Origin: SMWN01 sp965261165
Lineage (GTDB): Bacteria > Pseudomonadota > Gammaproteobacteria > Eutrophobiales > Eutrophobiaceae
NCBI GenBank assembly: GCA_965261165.1
Contig: OZ253445.1
Location: forward strand, 1,302,001 to 1,366,000
Direction: 5' to 3'
Length of the DNA: 64,000 bases
Shown here piece by piece: positions 18,859-27,388 of the stretch. Every line of letters starts with the position of its first letter. Within the stretch, counting starts at the first letter, position 1. A program made the translations under genes and the position numbers. The notes beneath the pieces are model-generated. The model was not told where the DNA came from. It did no database searches and saw only the letters and a list, made by a program, of their open reading frames with translations.

Positions 18859-18887
18859 TTGGAACAATTGCCCGATCCATGTACAAT
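18859..18887 (+). promoter_or_regulatory. Candidate sigma-70 promoter of rpmB-rpmG
   Basis: TTGGAA (18859-18864), 17 bp, TACAAT (18882-18887), 38 bp before the rpmB ATG. Spacing and sequence are near consensus. Confidence 0.55.
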
Positions 18888-18924
18888 CTGCGCTCTTTAT
18901 TTAACAGATTGAAGATTTAAAATC

Positions 18925-19161
18925 ATGTCACGAGTATGTCAGGTAACGGGTAAACGCTCGGTAGCGGGGAACAATGTCTCCCACGCCAACAACAGAACGC
19001 GTCGTCGTTTTTTGCCAAATTTACACAGCCGTCGTTTCTGGCTTGAAGATGAAAGTCGCTGGCTTAGATTACGCGTCAGTGGCAAAGGCTTACGCATCAT
19101 TGACAAAAAAGGTATTAAGACCGTTTTAGAAGAAATCCGCGCACGTAGCGGAAAGGTATAG
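18925..19161 (+). CDS. rpmB: 50S ribosomal protein L28
   Basis: 78 residues. The sequence MSRVCQVTGKRSVAGNNVSH, then ANNRTRRRFLPNLHSRRFWL, is standard proteobacterial bL28. It forms an operon with rpmG 5 bp downstream, as almost everywhere in gammaproteobacteria. Confidence 0.98.
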   Translation: MSRVCQVTGKRSVAGNNVSHANNRTRRRFLPNLHSRRFWLEDESRWLRLRVSGKGLRIIDKKGIKTVLEEIRARSGKV

Positions 19162-19166
19162 GAATT

Positions 19167-19322
19167 ATGGCAGACAAGATAAAGCTCGTTTCTTCATCTG
19201 GCACAGGTCACTATTACACTACTACGAAGAATAAACGTACCATGCCTGAGAAAATGGAAATCAAAAAATTTGACCCTGTTGTGCGCAAGCATGTGATGTA
19301 TAAAGAAGCCAAAATTAAATAA
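19167..19322 (+). CDS. rpmG: 50S ribosomal protein L33
   Basis: 51 residues, from ATG at 19167 to TAA at 19320-19322. It reads MADKIKLVSSSGTGHYYTTT, then KNKRTMPEKMEIKKFDPVVR, then KHVMYKEAKIK. This is the short zinc-free (C-minus) form of bL33, with no CXXC pairs. It lies 5 bp after rpmB, with GGA before the start. Confidence 0.97.
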   Translation: MADKIKLVSSSGTGHYYTTTKNKRTMPEKMEIKKFDPVVRKHVMYKEAKIK

Positions 19323-19348
19323 CTTCTTTAGCCAGAACCAAATCAGAG

Positions 19349-19373
19349 AAACCCGCTCTATGCGCGAGTTTTT
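19349..19373 (+). terminator. Rho-independent terminator after rpmG
   Basis: AAACCCGC pairs with GCGAGTTT (one C-A mismatch) around a 7-base loop, followed by a T run. It lies 27 bp after the rpmG stop. Confidence 0.6.
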
Positions 19374-19454
19374 GTCGTCTAGAAACTCTTCACAATAAGC
19401 TGTCTTTATTATTTATCTTGCAACTCGGCTGTTAATACGAATAATACCTTCGCA

Positions 19455-20438
19455 ATGAGCTCTACAACAAATAAGGAAACGATAAACAAGGAAGCTCTCA
19501 TTTCTGTTGATCACGTTTCCCGCTATTACGGGAATGATTGTGCAGTTGATGATGTCAGCTTTTCCGTACATCGAGGCGAGGTGCTTGGCTTCCTGGGTCC
19601 GAACGGCGCAGGCAAAAGCACCACTATGCAAATGATCTGCGGTGTTTTGTCGACTAGTTCAGGTCAAATTACCGTGGCTGGTTACGACATGTTTAAATCA
19701 CCCAAGGCGGCAAAGAAGAATATTGGCTTCCTGCCAGAAAAACCTCCTTTGTATCAGGATCTTAATGTAGATGAATACCTTTGCTATGCAGCAAATTTAC
19801 GTGGCATTAAAAAATTTGAATTAAAAAAAGCAGTCGCATACAGTAAACAGTGCTGTGGTCTGGAACAGACTGGCAAACGTCTGATTAGGAATTTGTCCAA
19901 AGGCTATCAACAACGTGTGGGCATTGCCCAAGCAATTATTCATTCTCCCGCAATCGTCATCCTTGATGAGCCAACGTCAGGGCTGGATCCAAATCAGATC
20001 TTAGAAATCAGGGAACTCATCAGCGAACTAGGCAATGATCATAGTGTAATTTTATCCACGCACATTCTTCCAGAAGTGCAAAGCGTCTGTAATCGTGTTT
20101 TGATCATCAATCAGGGCAAGCTTGTATTGGATGGATCTCTGGATAGACTGCAACAAGACAAGCAAATTCGCCCGTTAAAGATCGCTCTGCGACAACCCCC
20201 AACATTAGAAATCTTAGGTGAAATAGAGGGTATCGTGAATGCTGAACAAATCGGTAGGCATCATTTCAAGATTTATTGTGAGTCAGGTATCGAGACAATC
20301 AATCGAATTACAACTTTGGCCGTGGCTTCTGAATGGGGGCTCTATGAGATGGTTCCCGAACAGGATTCTCTTGAAGAAACCTTTGTGCAGCTCACTCGTG
20401 GAGAAAATAAACCCTTATCTGGCGAGAAAAACCCTTAA
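19455..20438 (+). CDS. ABC transporter ATP-binding protein (GldA type)
   Basis: 327 residues. It carries Walker A GPNGAGKSTTMQM (about residues 52-64), signature LSKGYQQRVGIAQAI, Walker B VILDEPTSGLDP and the H-loop ILSTHILPE, followed by an ~90-residue C-terminal extension as in GldA-like exporters. It begins a four-gene plus-strand cluster with an ABC-2 permease, a GldG-like protein and a DUF4340 protein. In Bacteroidetes GldAFG supports gliding, but the same set is common in non-gliding proteobacteria with unknown substrate. Its last codons and stop lie in an imperfect ~20-bp tandem duplication (20410-20449). Confidence 0.9.
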   Translation: MSSTTNKETINKEALISVDHVSRYYGNDCAVDDVSFSVHRGEVLGFLGPNGAGKSTTMQMICGVLSTSSGQITVAGYDMFKSPKAAKKNIGFLPEKPPLYQDLNVDEYLCYAANLRGIKKFELKKAVAYSKQCCGLEQTGKRLIRNLSKGYQQRVGIAQAIIHSPAIVILDEPTSGLDPNQILEIRELISELGNDHSVILSTHILPEVQSVCNRVLIINQGKLVLDGSLDRLQQDKQIRPLKIALRQPPTLEILGEIEGIVNAEQIGRHHFKIYCESGIETINRITTLAVASEWGLYEMVPEQDSLEETFVQLTRGENKPLSGEKNP

Positions 20439-20476
20439 TCTGGCGAGAATTCAGATGTCTCTGGAGAAAATTTATA

Positions 20477-21229
20477 ATGAATAGTATTTTCCACATTGCA
20501 ACCCACGAACTAAAACGACTATTCAAATCACCTCTGGGCTGGATAATATTTGCAGTTGTACAGTTCCTGTTATCGACCTTCTTCCTGTTAATCCTCAGCC
20601 AATTCGTCGATCCGGCCGCAGCTCCATTGTTTGCTAATTATGGCGCGACTGAAATTATTGTCGTTGGACTATTACAAATTGCAGGCATTATATTATTGTT
20701 GATTACGCCGTTTGTAACCATGCATATCTTTAGTGAAGAGCGCCAAACAGGCAGTATAAAGCTGCTACTGTCTTCGCCCATCTCCATCACTGAACTTGTC
20801 CTAGGCAAATATCTCGGCATCCTTGCTTATCTATTTTTACTGCTGGCTTTGATTGCTTTAATGCCACTTTCCCTGCTGATGGGTACCGAGATTGATTTAC
20901 TGCAACTGCTCTCAGCTTTATTAGGTCTGGCATTGCTGACAAGTTCTTTTGCCGCCATTGGTTTATTCGTATCTTCCCTAATCAGTCAGTCGGCTGTTAC
21001 TGCAATCAGTACCTTTGGTGTTTTGTTCGTGCTCTGGATCATGAGCATGGCGGGGAATACCGGTACAGAATTGTTTAAAGAGATCCTAGCTTATGCTTCA
21101 TTGCTGAATCATTATCATCATCTCCTTGGCGGCATTTTTAATTCCGCAGATGTGATCTATTATCTGCTAGCAAGCGGCATGTTCGTCACCCTCAGTATCT
21201 GGCGGTTGGATAACGAACGGCTGTATTAA
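20477..21229 (+). CDS. ABC-2 type permease (GldF type)
   Basis: 250 residues with six transmembrane segments. The start HIATHELKRLFKSPLGWIIF and the motif IFSEERQTGSIKLLLSSPIS are hallmarks of GldF-like ABC-2 permeases; EERQTGSIKLL is the coupling-helix region that contacts the ATPase. It starts 38 bp after the ATPase stop and is followed 18 bp later by the GldG-like gene. Confidence 0.88.
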   Translation: MNSIFHIATHELKRLFKSPLGWIIFAVVQFLLSTFFLLILSQFVDPAAAPLFANYGATEIIVVGLLQIAGIILLLITPFVTMHIFSEERQTGSIKLLLSSPISITELVLGKYLGILAYLFLLLALIALMPLSLLMGTEIDLLQLLSALLGLALLTSSFAAIGLFVSSLISQSAVTAISTFGVLFVLWIMSMAGNTGTELFKEILAYASLLNHYHHLLGGIFNSADVIYYLLASGMFVTLSIWRLDNERLY

Positions 21230-21247
21230 CGACACGATGCTCGAACA

Positions 21248-22615
21248 ATGAAAATCACTTCACGCCTGCAATCTCGACTAAACAGTTTTGTCACACTGCT
21301 GTTGATCTTGTGTATGACAGTTCTGTTGGCATGGCTGAGTGTTCGTTATCAAACGCAAATGGACTGGACAAAAAACAGCCGTCATACCTTGTCACACGCA
21401 AGTCAGGAAGTTCTAGATAGAATGGAGGAGCCCGTTGATATTACTGCATATGCCCGGGAAGATGCAGCCTTACGACAAGCCGTTGAAGAAATTGTCGGAC
21501 GTTATCAACAGTCCAAAACAGATATCAGCCTTCACTTTGTTAACCCAGATGCTGTGCCGGATGAAACACGCAATGCTGGCATCAGCATAAATGGCGAATT
21601 GCTTATTCGCTACAAGGGACGTGCCGAACATGTTAAAAGTGGCACCGAAGAAGAATTCACCAATGCACTGCAACGCCTTGTCCGTGGTTCCGAGCATTGG
21701 CTAACCTTCATTGAAGGACATGGAGAACGTGATCCTTTCGGCAAAGCTAATCATGATCTCAGATTGTGGACATCTCAACTCATTTCACGGGGCTTCAAGA
21801 TCCAGCCCCTGAATCTGGCCGATGTACGGGCAATTCCAGCTAATACTAAAATATTAGTCATCGCCTCGCCCACAGTTGATCTTCTTCCTGGGGAAATTGC
21901 ACTGATCACTGAATACCTGTTACGTGGCGGCAATATTCTTTGGCTTACTGATCCAGGAGAGCAACATGGACTGGAATCTTTGGCTGAGCGCTTGGGCATA
22001 GAAATACCCCAAGGCGTTGTTATTGATTCTGCTGGCAGCATGATTGGGATTGAAGATCCAACCATTGTGCTGAACACTCCCAGCCTGAACACTGGGCATC
22101 CCATCACTAGTGGTTTTGATCTAACGACTTTTTTTCCAACGACAAGTTCTATTCGGGTAGCAAAATATTTAGGTTGGAAAAAATCCAGTCTACTGACCAG
22201 TGCAGATCATGCCTGGCAAGAAACCAGCGTACTTGAAGGTGAAATTGAATACAACAAAGATAGCGACATGCTTGGTCCACTGGATATCGCTATCAGTCTT
22301 GAAAAAACCTTAGATAACGAATCTGATGAAAGCTCTTCTAGTATTCAGCAAAGAATTATTGTCATCGGCGATGGCGATTTTCTGTCAAACGCCTATGTTA
22401 GCAATAGCGGTAATCTTGATTTGGGTGTGCGCCTGATCAACTGGTTAAGTAATGATGATGACTTCATCAATATCCCGACAAAAACAGTCGATGATGCGCA
22501 TCTTGAATTTCCAGCTTATGCATCATGGATAATTGGCTTTGGTTTTATTCTGGTCTTGCCATTACTCTTTCTTGGAACAGGTTTGACCATTTGGTGGCGC
22601 AGGAGAAACCAATAA
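21248..22615 (+). CDS. GldG-family ABC auxiliary protein
   Basis: 455 residues. An N-terminal membrane helix (about 15-32) and a C-terminal one (about 425-448) flank a large periplasmic domain, matching ABC_transp_aux/GldG proteins (VTAYAREDAALRQAVEEIVG-like start and the FIEGHGERDPFGKANHDL region). It is thought to associate with the GldA/GldF transporter in the inner membrane. Substrate unknown. Confidence 0.85.
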   Translation: MKITSRLQSRLNSFVTLLLILCMTVLLAWLSVRYQTQMDWTKNSRHTLSHASQEVLDRMEEPVDITAYAREDAALRQAVEEIVGRYQQSKTDISLHFVNPDAVPDETRNAGISINGELLIRYKGRAEHVKSGTEEEFTNALQRLVRGSEHWLTFIEGHGERDPFGKANHDLRLWTSQLISRGFKIQPLNLADVRAIPANTKILVIASPTVDLLPGEIALITEYLLRGGNILWLTDPGEQHGLESLAERLGIEIPQGVVIDSAGSMIGIEDPTIVLNTPSLNTGHPITSGFDLTTFFPTTSSIRVAKYLGWKKSSLLTSADHAWQETSVLEGEIEYNKDSDMLGPLDIAISLEKTLDNESDESSSSIQQRIIVIGDGDFLSNAYVSNSGNLDLGVRLINWLSNDDDFINIPTKTVDDAHLEFPAYASWIIGFGFILVLPLLFLGTGLTIWWRRRNQ

Positions 22616-22621
22616 TCACTC

Positions 22622-23449
22622 ATGTCACATCGTTTGTTAATCAACCTGGCTCTGCTCTTTTGCGTCATTGTTCTGGCAGTCTTTCTCGGCACAAACAAAG
22701 AACAGGAAATCGTTGAACCTGAAGTTACCCTGACGGACATCCAGCCGGATAGCATCCATGTCATCCATATCGAAAGAAGGGATCTGGATGACATCATCTT
22801 TCAAAAACAGGGAGATAACTGGATGATGCAGAGTCCTTTCAGCCTGCCCGCAAGCCATGCCCGCATTAACGCTATGTTAAAGCTGTTGCAGGCTCGTAGT
22901 CATGATCACTTCAGTGCGCCAGACAATGATCTCACGCCTTATATGCTGGCAGTGCCCGCCATTTCTATTACATTAAATGATACGAATATTGCCTTTGGTG
23001 ACACCAACCCGCTGGAAGATAAACTACGTTATGTATTGGTCGAGGATACGGTTCACATTATTAATGCTGGTCTCTTCCATCAGCTTCAAGCCTCCGCGAC
23101 GTTTTTTCTTGATGCAAAATTAATTCCGCCTGATGCTTCAATCAAGGCCATTCAATTGCCTGAACTAAATATTGAGAATGTCGAAGATGAAACGCTGTCT
23201 GGCGCTCATCACCAAGTCCTTAACTCATGGAAGCATCTGAAATCAATTTCTGTTCGTAAATACGAAGAAATTGAAGCTATTGATACCATTAAAATAGAAC
23301 TCAACACAGGAGAATTGATTAAGCTCATCATCGTCTCCAATAGACCAAACCTGATCTTGGCCAGGCCAGATAAAGGTATTCAATATCATATAAACAACAC
23401 CGTTTCTGATAACTTGTTCCCAATAAAGCCTGAAACGATTTCGGAATAA
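22622..23449 (+). CDS. DUF4340 domain protein
   Basis: 275 residues. A single N-terminal membrane helix (residues about 4-21) is followed by a periplasmic DUF4340 region, with DDIIFQKQGDNWMMQSPFSL then PASHARINAMLKLLQARSHD. DUF4340 proteins regularly follow GldG-like genes in ABC export clusters; their role is unknown. It begins 6 bp after the previous stop and ends 3 bp before mutM, so mutM may be read through from this operon. Confidence 0.82.
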   Translation: MSHRLLINLALLFCVIVLAVFLGTNKEQEIVEPEVTLTDIQPDSIHVIHIERRDLDDIIFQKQGDNWMMQSPFSLPASHARINAMLKLLQARSHDHFSAPDNDLTPYMLAVPAISITLNDTNIAFGDTNPLEDKLRYVLVEDTVHIINAGLFHQLQASATFFLDAKLIPPDASIKAIQLPELNIENVEDETLSGAHHQVLNSWKHLKSISVRKYEEIEAIDTIKIELNTGELIKLIIVSNRPNLILARPDKGIQYHINNTVSDNLFPIKPETISE

Positions 23450-23452
23450 GCA

Positions 23453-24268
23453 ATGCCTGAATTACCCGAGGTCGAAATCACCAGCTTAGGGATAAAACCG
23501 TACATTACAGACCAAGTGATCAAAGATATAATTATCCGTAATAAAAACTTACGCTGGCCGATCTCAGCCACACTTAAAAAAGATCTCCTGAACCAACAAT
23601 TTCAAAAAATAAATCGTCGCGGAAAATATCTGCTTTGTTATACAGATCACGGCTGCATGATCATGCACCTAGGGATGTCTGGCAGTCTTCGCATTGTAGA
23701 TAAAGAAGTCAAACCAGAAAAACATGACCATTTTGACATCTTATTTGCATCAGAAAAGATACTGCGCTTTCACGACCCGCGCCGTTTTGGATCGATCCTC
23801 TGGACAAAAAGAGATCCTCTACAACATAAATTAATAAAGGATCTTGGGCCTGAGCCATTAGGCAAAGACTTCAGTGGAGATTGGCTGCACAAAAGATCAA
23901 GAAAACGAACTCAAGCCATCAAGAATTTTATAATGGACAGCCACAACGTCGTCGGCATCGGAAATATATATGCCAGCGAGTCCTTGTTCCTCGCCAGTAT
24001 TAACCCAAAGCGCAAGGCAGGAGATGTATCACTAGAATGCTATGAACGTTTGACAAATGCCATCAAAAAAATATTGAGGCAATCAATCAAACAGGGTGGC
24101 ACAACATTGCGCAACTTCATCAATGGCGAAGGCAAGCCTGGATACTTTCAACAACAACTGAACGTCTATGGTAGAACAGACCAGCCTTGTAAACAATGCG
24201 AATCAACAATTAAAAAAACCAAACTTGGTCAACGTTCTTCTTTCTATTGTCCTGTCTGTCAAAGATAG
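23453..24268 (+). CDS. mutM: Formamidopyrimidine-DNA glycosylase
   Basis: 271 residues. It removes 8-oxoguanine and formamidopyrimidines from DNA and cuts the abasic site. The start PELPEVEITSLG supplies the N-terminal proline nucleophile and Glu; the H2TH region has DSHNVVGIGNIYASESLF; the C-terminal zinc finger is CKQCESTIKKTKLGQRSSFY followed by CPVC. The IS1595-family element begins 17 bp after its stop without damaging it. Confidence 0.96.
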   Translation: MPELPEVEITSLGIKPYITDQVIKDIIIRNKNLRWPISATLKKDLLNQQFQKINRRGKYLLCYTDHGCMIMHLGMSGSLRIVDKEVKPEKHDHFDILFASEKILRFHDPRRFGSILWTKRDPLQHKLIKDLGPEPLGKDFSGDWLHKRSRKRTQAIKNFIMDSHNVVGIGNIYASESLFLASINPKRKAGDVSLECYERLTNAIKKILRQSIKQGGTTLRNFINGEGKPGYFQQQLNVYGRTDQPCKQCESTIKKTKLGQRSSFYCPVCQR

Positions 24269-24285
24269 AGTAGTCTATTAAATTT

Positions 24286-25006
24286 TGGGGCTGTCCTAGA
24301 TAACACATCAAAGGTGTTATTATGGGAAGTATGAGAAAGAGTCGTTTAAGTCGCTATAAACAGGGTCGTCTTATTCAACATTTTGTGTCTGGCTCAACAG
24401 CACGAACTGCGGCATCAATGGTTGGAGTCAACAAGACGACATCAGCCTATTTTTATCCTCGGTTGCGCGAGATTATTGCCGATGAACTTGAGCAAGAAAG
24501 TCATGCGGTTTTTGACGGAGAAATTGAAGTGGACGAGTCTTATTTTGGTGGTGTTGGCAAAGGTAAGCGAGGTCGAGGAGCAGCGGGCAAAATCCCCGTG
24601 TTTGGCTTATTGAAGCGGGGAGGAAAGGTCTATACGAAGGTCATTCCAGATGCTTCTTCGGCGACCCTGATGCCGATTATTGAGCGTAAGATAATCCCTG
24701 ACAGCATCGTCTATTCTGATTGCTGGGCGGGTTATAATGTGCTGGATGTTAGCGACTTTAAGCACCATCGTATTAACCACTCCAAGCTCTTTGCAGACAA
24801 GCGCAATCACCTTAACGGGATTGAGAACTTTTGGAACCAGGCGAAGCGTCATATGCGGAAATTCAACGGTGTTCCCAAGACGCATTTTGGATTGTTTTTG
24901 AAGGAATGTGAGTGGCGTTTTAACAACAGTGACCCAATATCTCAATTATGGCAATTAAGGCAATGGGTTAGAAGGTATCTGAACTAATTATCTAGGATAG
25001 CCCCAA
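24286..25006 (+). mobile_element. Intact IS1595-family element (IS1016-like group)
   Basis: About 720 bp bounded by inverted repeats TTGGGGCTGTCCTAGATAA and TTATCTAGGATAGCCCCAA (18 of 19 positions agree). It encodes one full-length transposase. Flanks read ATTAAATT on the left and ATTAAGGC on the right, a possible but imperfect 8-bp target duplication. Its right flank belongs to a family A repeat (25018-25209). Decayed relatives are at 15621-15862 and 58608-58656. Confidence 0.9.
24322..24987 (+). CDS. IS1595-family transposase
   Basis: 221 residues, complete. The DDE/N-type core has IEVDESYFGGVGKGKRGRGA (first Asp), IVYSDCWAGYNVLDVSD (second Asp), HINHS-like HHRINHSKLF and LNGIENFWNQAKRHMRKFNG, as in the IS1016/ISPna2 groups, which lack the N-terminal zinc ribbon. 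No frameshift or stop is seen, so it could be active. Confidence 0.93.
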   Translation: MGSMRKSRLSRYKQGRLIQHFVSGSTARTAASMVGVNKTTSAYFYPRLREIIADELEQESHAVFDGEIEVDESYFGGVGKGKRGRGAAGKIPVFGLLKRGGKVYTKVIPDASSATLMPIIERKIIPDSIVYSDCWAGYNVLDVSDFKHHRINHSKLFADKRNHLNGIENFWNQAKRHMRKFNGVPKTHFGLFLKECEWRFNNSDPISQLWQLRQWVRRYLN

Positions 25007-25017
25007 ATTAAGGCCAT

Positions 25018-25209
25018 TCTATTATGTCTAAATGCTCGATAATGGATAAGTAGTAGCTAAAAACACGCTAATTGAGGGGGTTTGTATGGCATTGCTGCGA
25101 TGATTGAAGGAAAATTCTCGCAAAATAAAACTGTTTCATACAAACTTTATAAATTAATGCTATTGCCCATATGTCTTGTTCGTTGGTTTTGAATGATGTG
25201 AAAGTCTCA
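25018..25209. repeat. Family A inverted-repeat element, right part (copy 3)
   Basis: From TATTATGTCTAAATGCTCG onward the sequence follows copy 2 (56337-56500) with scattered changes, ending in GATGTGAAAGTCTCA. The left half is missing: CCATTCT joins directly to the distal block, so this copy has an internal deletion and its left end is cut off by the IS1595-family element. Confidence 0.65.
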
Positions 25210-25285
25210 TTGTACTGATTGCAACCTGGACTCATTATTGAGTTCATACCTTGAAATAAATACGTTTTACCACGGAAACTATTTT

Positions 25286-25963
25286 ATGGCTGTACACGAA
25301 AAACAAAGAAAATCTTCATGTTTATCAGTGCTACTGATACAGAAGACCTCTTTCGCACTACTGATATTCAGCCAGTTTGTGCTAGCTGAAGAATTGGCAA
25401 AAGAGGCAATAGAAGAATCATATGACGCACCAATTGCAGTTATCGAACACCTGCATACGAATTTGCTGGAAATGATGCAAGCAGCAGACACCTTGAGTTT
25501 TGACGAACGTTATTCAACTCTGGAACCTGTTATCACAAAAAGTTTTGACACACTCGTAATAGTCAAAGTCATTTTAAGCCGTTATTGGAAAAATCTGACT
25601 GATCAACAGAAAGAAGATTTTATCCATCTTTTTAATCAACAAACCATCACCACATACGTGTCCAGATTTAATAACTTTGATGGTGAAATATTTAAAACGA
25701 AGACCGTTGCAACATTAAAAAAAGGCAGAATTTTGGTACGAACTGAAATCCATAATCAAAATGGGGATATCACTAATCTTGACTATCTAATGCATAAAAA
25801 TAGTGGCAATTGGTACATTATCAGTGTCGTCGCCAATGGTGTGAATGACCTTTCACTTAAGCGTGCTGAGTACTCAGCAATCATCAAAAGATATGACTAT
25901 GAGAACCTAGTCGCAAATATTGAGAAAAAAGTTGCTGAAATGGAAAACAAAAAAGTTAAGTAA
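25286..25963 (+). CDS. mlaC: MlaC/Ttg2D family phospholipid-binding periplasmic protein
   Basis: About 225 residues from the ATG at 25286; an upstream TTG in frame is less likely. A hydrophobic signal segment (LSVLLIQKTSFALLIFSQFV, then LAEE) is followed by the MlaC fold: PIAVIEHLHTNLLEMMQAAD, YSTLEPVITKSFDTLVIVKV, LTDQQKEDFIHLFNQQTITT, and WYIISVVANGVNDLSLKRAE. MlaC shuttles phospholipids between MlaA in the outer membrane and MlaFEDB in the inner membrane. Only mlaA accompanies it here. Confidence 0.88.
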   Translation: MAVHEKQRKSSCLSVLLIQKTSFALLIFSQFVLAEELAKEAIEESYDAPIAVIEHLHTNLLEMMQAADTLSFDERYSTLEPVITKSFDTLVIVKVILSRYWKNLTDQQKEDFIHLFNQQTITTYVSRFNNFDGEIFKTKTVATLKKGRILVRTEIHNQNGDITNLDYLMHKNSGNWYIISVVANGVNDLSLKRAEYSAIIKRYDYENLVANIEKKVAEMENKKVK

Positions 25964-26034
25964 TTTGCTTAAATCACATATTTTATGTTAGCATCGTGCG
26001 CCGAGTGCTCTAATCAAAGTTGGCGACAGAACTA

Positions 26035-26817
26035 ATGGATAAAATTAATGAGAATCAGATTTTTCCAATAATTATTGCACTACTTTTTCTTAGTTTTGCT
26101 TCAGGCTGTGCATCTACCCAAAGCAAAGGTGCTGAGGCTAACAATGACAAACTTGAACCGGTAAATAGAGTTTTCTTCAACTTAAATGAAACTCTGGATA
26201 AATTTCTCCTGAAACCAGTTGCAGAACCGTATGCCAAATATACCCCTGCAATTTACCGGTCAGGTGTTACAAATTTCTTTGATAATCTCACATACCTGAA
26301 TGTTATCCTGAACTCTTTCCTGCAAGGCAAATTTAAACAAGGCTTGTCTGATGTAGCACGTTTCATTATCAATTCTACAATCGGGATAGCGGGTTTGAAC
26401 GATATAGCAACATCCATGGGTCTGGAGAGGCATAATGAAGATCTAGGGCAAACATTGGCAGTCTGGGGGGCAGGGCTGGGTTCATATCTTTACATTCCCT
26501 TGCAGGGCCCAGATACAGTTCGTAATGTTCCAAATATTGCAACCAGCACGCTTTTGAATCCACTCACCTATATTACCAGTGTAATACTTTTCCCGATTTC
26601 AGCGCTTAATATCATCAATACCAGAGCAAACTTATTGGAAGCAACCAATATTCGTGACGAGGCGGCTATCGAATCTTACACTTTCACACGTGAAGCCTAC
26701 CTTCAACAACGTGAGAATTTGATTTACGGCGGTAACCCACCTATAGAAGGTTATGATGATATCTTTGACGATTTTGGAGATGGTGACTCTGATGGCGCCA
26801 CGCTCAGTATTGAATAG
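26035..26817 (+). CDS. mlaA: MlaA (VacJ) outer-membrane lipoprotein
   Basis: About 260 residues from the ATG at 26035. The lipoprotein signal ends in the lipobox LSFASGC, giving a lipidated Cys. The mature protein has DKLEPVNRVFFNLNETLDKF, LNVILNSFLQGKFKQGLSD, RFIINSTIGIAGLNDIA and GSYLYIPLQGPDTVR, all MlaA hallmarks. It removes mislocalised phospholipid from the outer leaflet. The C-terminus is unusually acidic (DDIFDDFGDGDSDG). It follows mlaC by about 70 bp. Confidence 0.94.
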   Translation: MDKINENQIFPIIIALLFLSFASGCASTQSKGAEANNDKLEPVNRVFFNLNETLDKFLLKPVAEPYAKYTPAIYRSGVTNFFDNLTYLNVILNSFLQGKFKQGLSDVARFIINSTIGIAGLNDIATSMGLERHNEDLGQTLAVWGAGLGSYLYIPLQGPDTVRNVPNIATSTLLNPLTYITSVILFPISALNIINTRANLLEATNIRDEAAIESYTFTREAYLQQRENLIYGGNPPIEGYDDIFDDFGDGDSDGATLSIE

Positions 26818-26872
26818 GAAATATCCTCACCAAATAAACATCCATCCATTGATTAGTAGCATACGACGAGAA

Positions 26873-27349
26873 TTATTCGTAACGAATTTTAAGAATTTCG
26901 TACTCAATGATGCCACTTGGTGCATTCACCTCGACAACATCATTAAGGTCTTTGCCAATTAATGCTCGAGCAATCGGTGATGTCACTGAGATAAGTGATT
27001 TTTCAATATCTGCTTCGATCTTTCCAACAATCTGGTAAGTAACTTCTTTACCATTTTCTAAATTAAGTAGGTCTACCGTCGCGCCAAAAACAACCTTACC
27101 CTTAGCATCAAGCGTCGTAACATTAATGACCTGAGCATCGGCCAAAGCATTCTCAATCATGCCTATACGCCCTTCAAGAAAACTCTGCTGTTCTCTGGCA
27201 GCGTGGTATTCAGCATTCTCACTTAAATCACCATGCGCACGTGCCTCTGCTATAGCGGCAGATATCTGAGGTCTATCGACCGTTTTAAATTTCTTTAGTT
27301 GCTCACGCAGTTCCTGCGCACCTTTGGCTGTAATATGCGCCTTACTCAT
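26873..27349 (-). CDS. greA: Transcription elongation factor GreA
   Basis: 158 residues. The N-terminal coiled coil carries the acidic tip HGDLSENAEYHAAREQQSFL, needed to induce cleavage of backtracked RNA by RNA polymerase; the C-terminal FKBP-like domain ends TSPIARALIGKDLNDVVEVN. It follows carB by 39 bp on the same strand, the usual carA-carB-greA order. Confidence 0.97.
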   Translation of the reverse strand: MSKAHITAKGAQELREQLKKFKTVDRPQISAAIAEARAHGDLSENAEYHAAREQQSFLEGRIGMIENALADAQVINVTTLDAKGKVVFGATVDLLNLENGKEVTYQIVGKIEADIEKSLISVTSPIARALIGKDLNDVVEVNAPSGIIEYEILKIRYE

Positions 27350-27388
27350 TCCTGTTGCCCCCTAGCAATTTATTTACGGTAAACTTCC

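Noticed and set aside
24607..24945. 112-codon frame opposite the IS1595 transposase
   Set aside because: Antisense shadow; the plus-strand transposase is intact.
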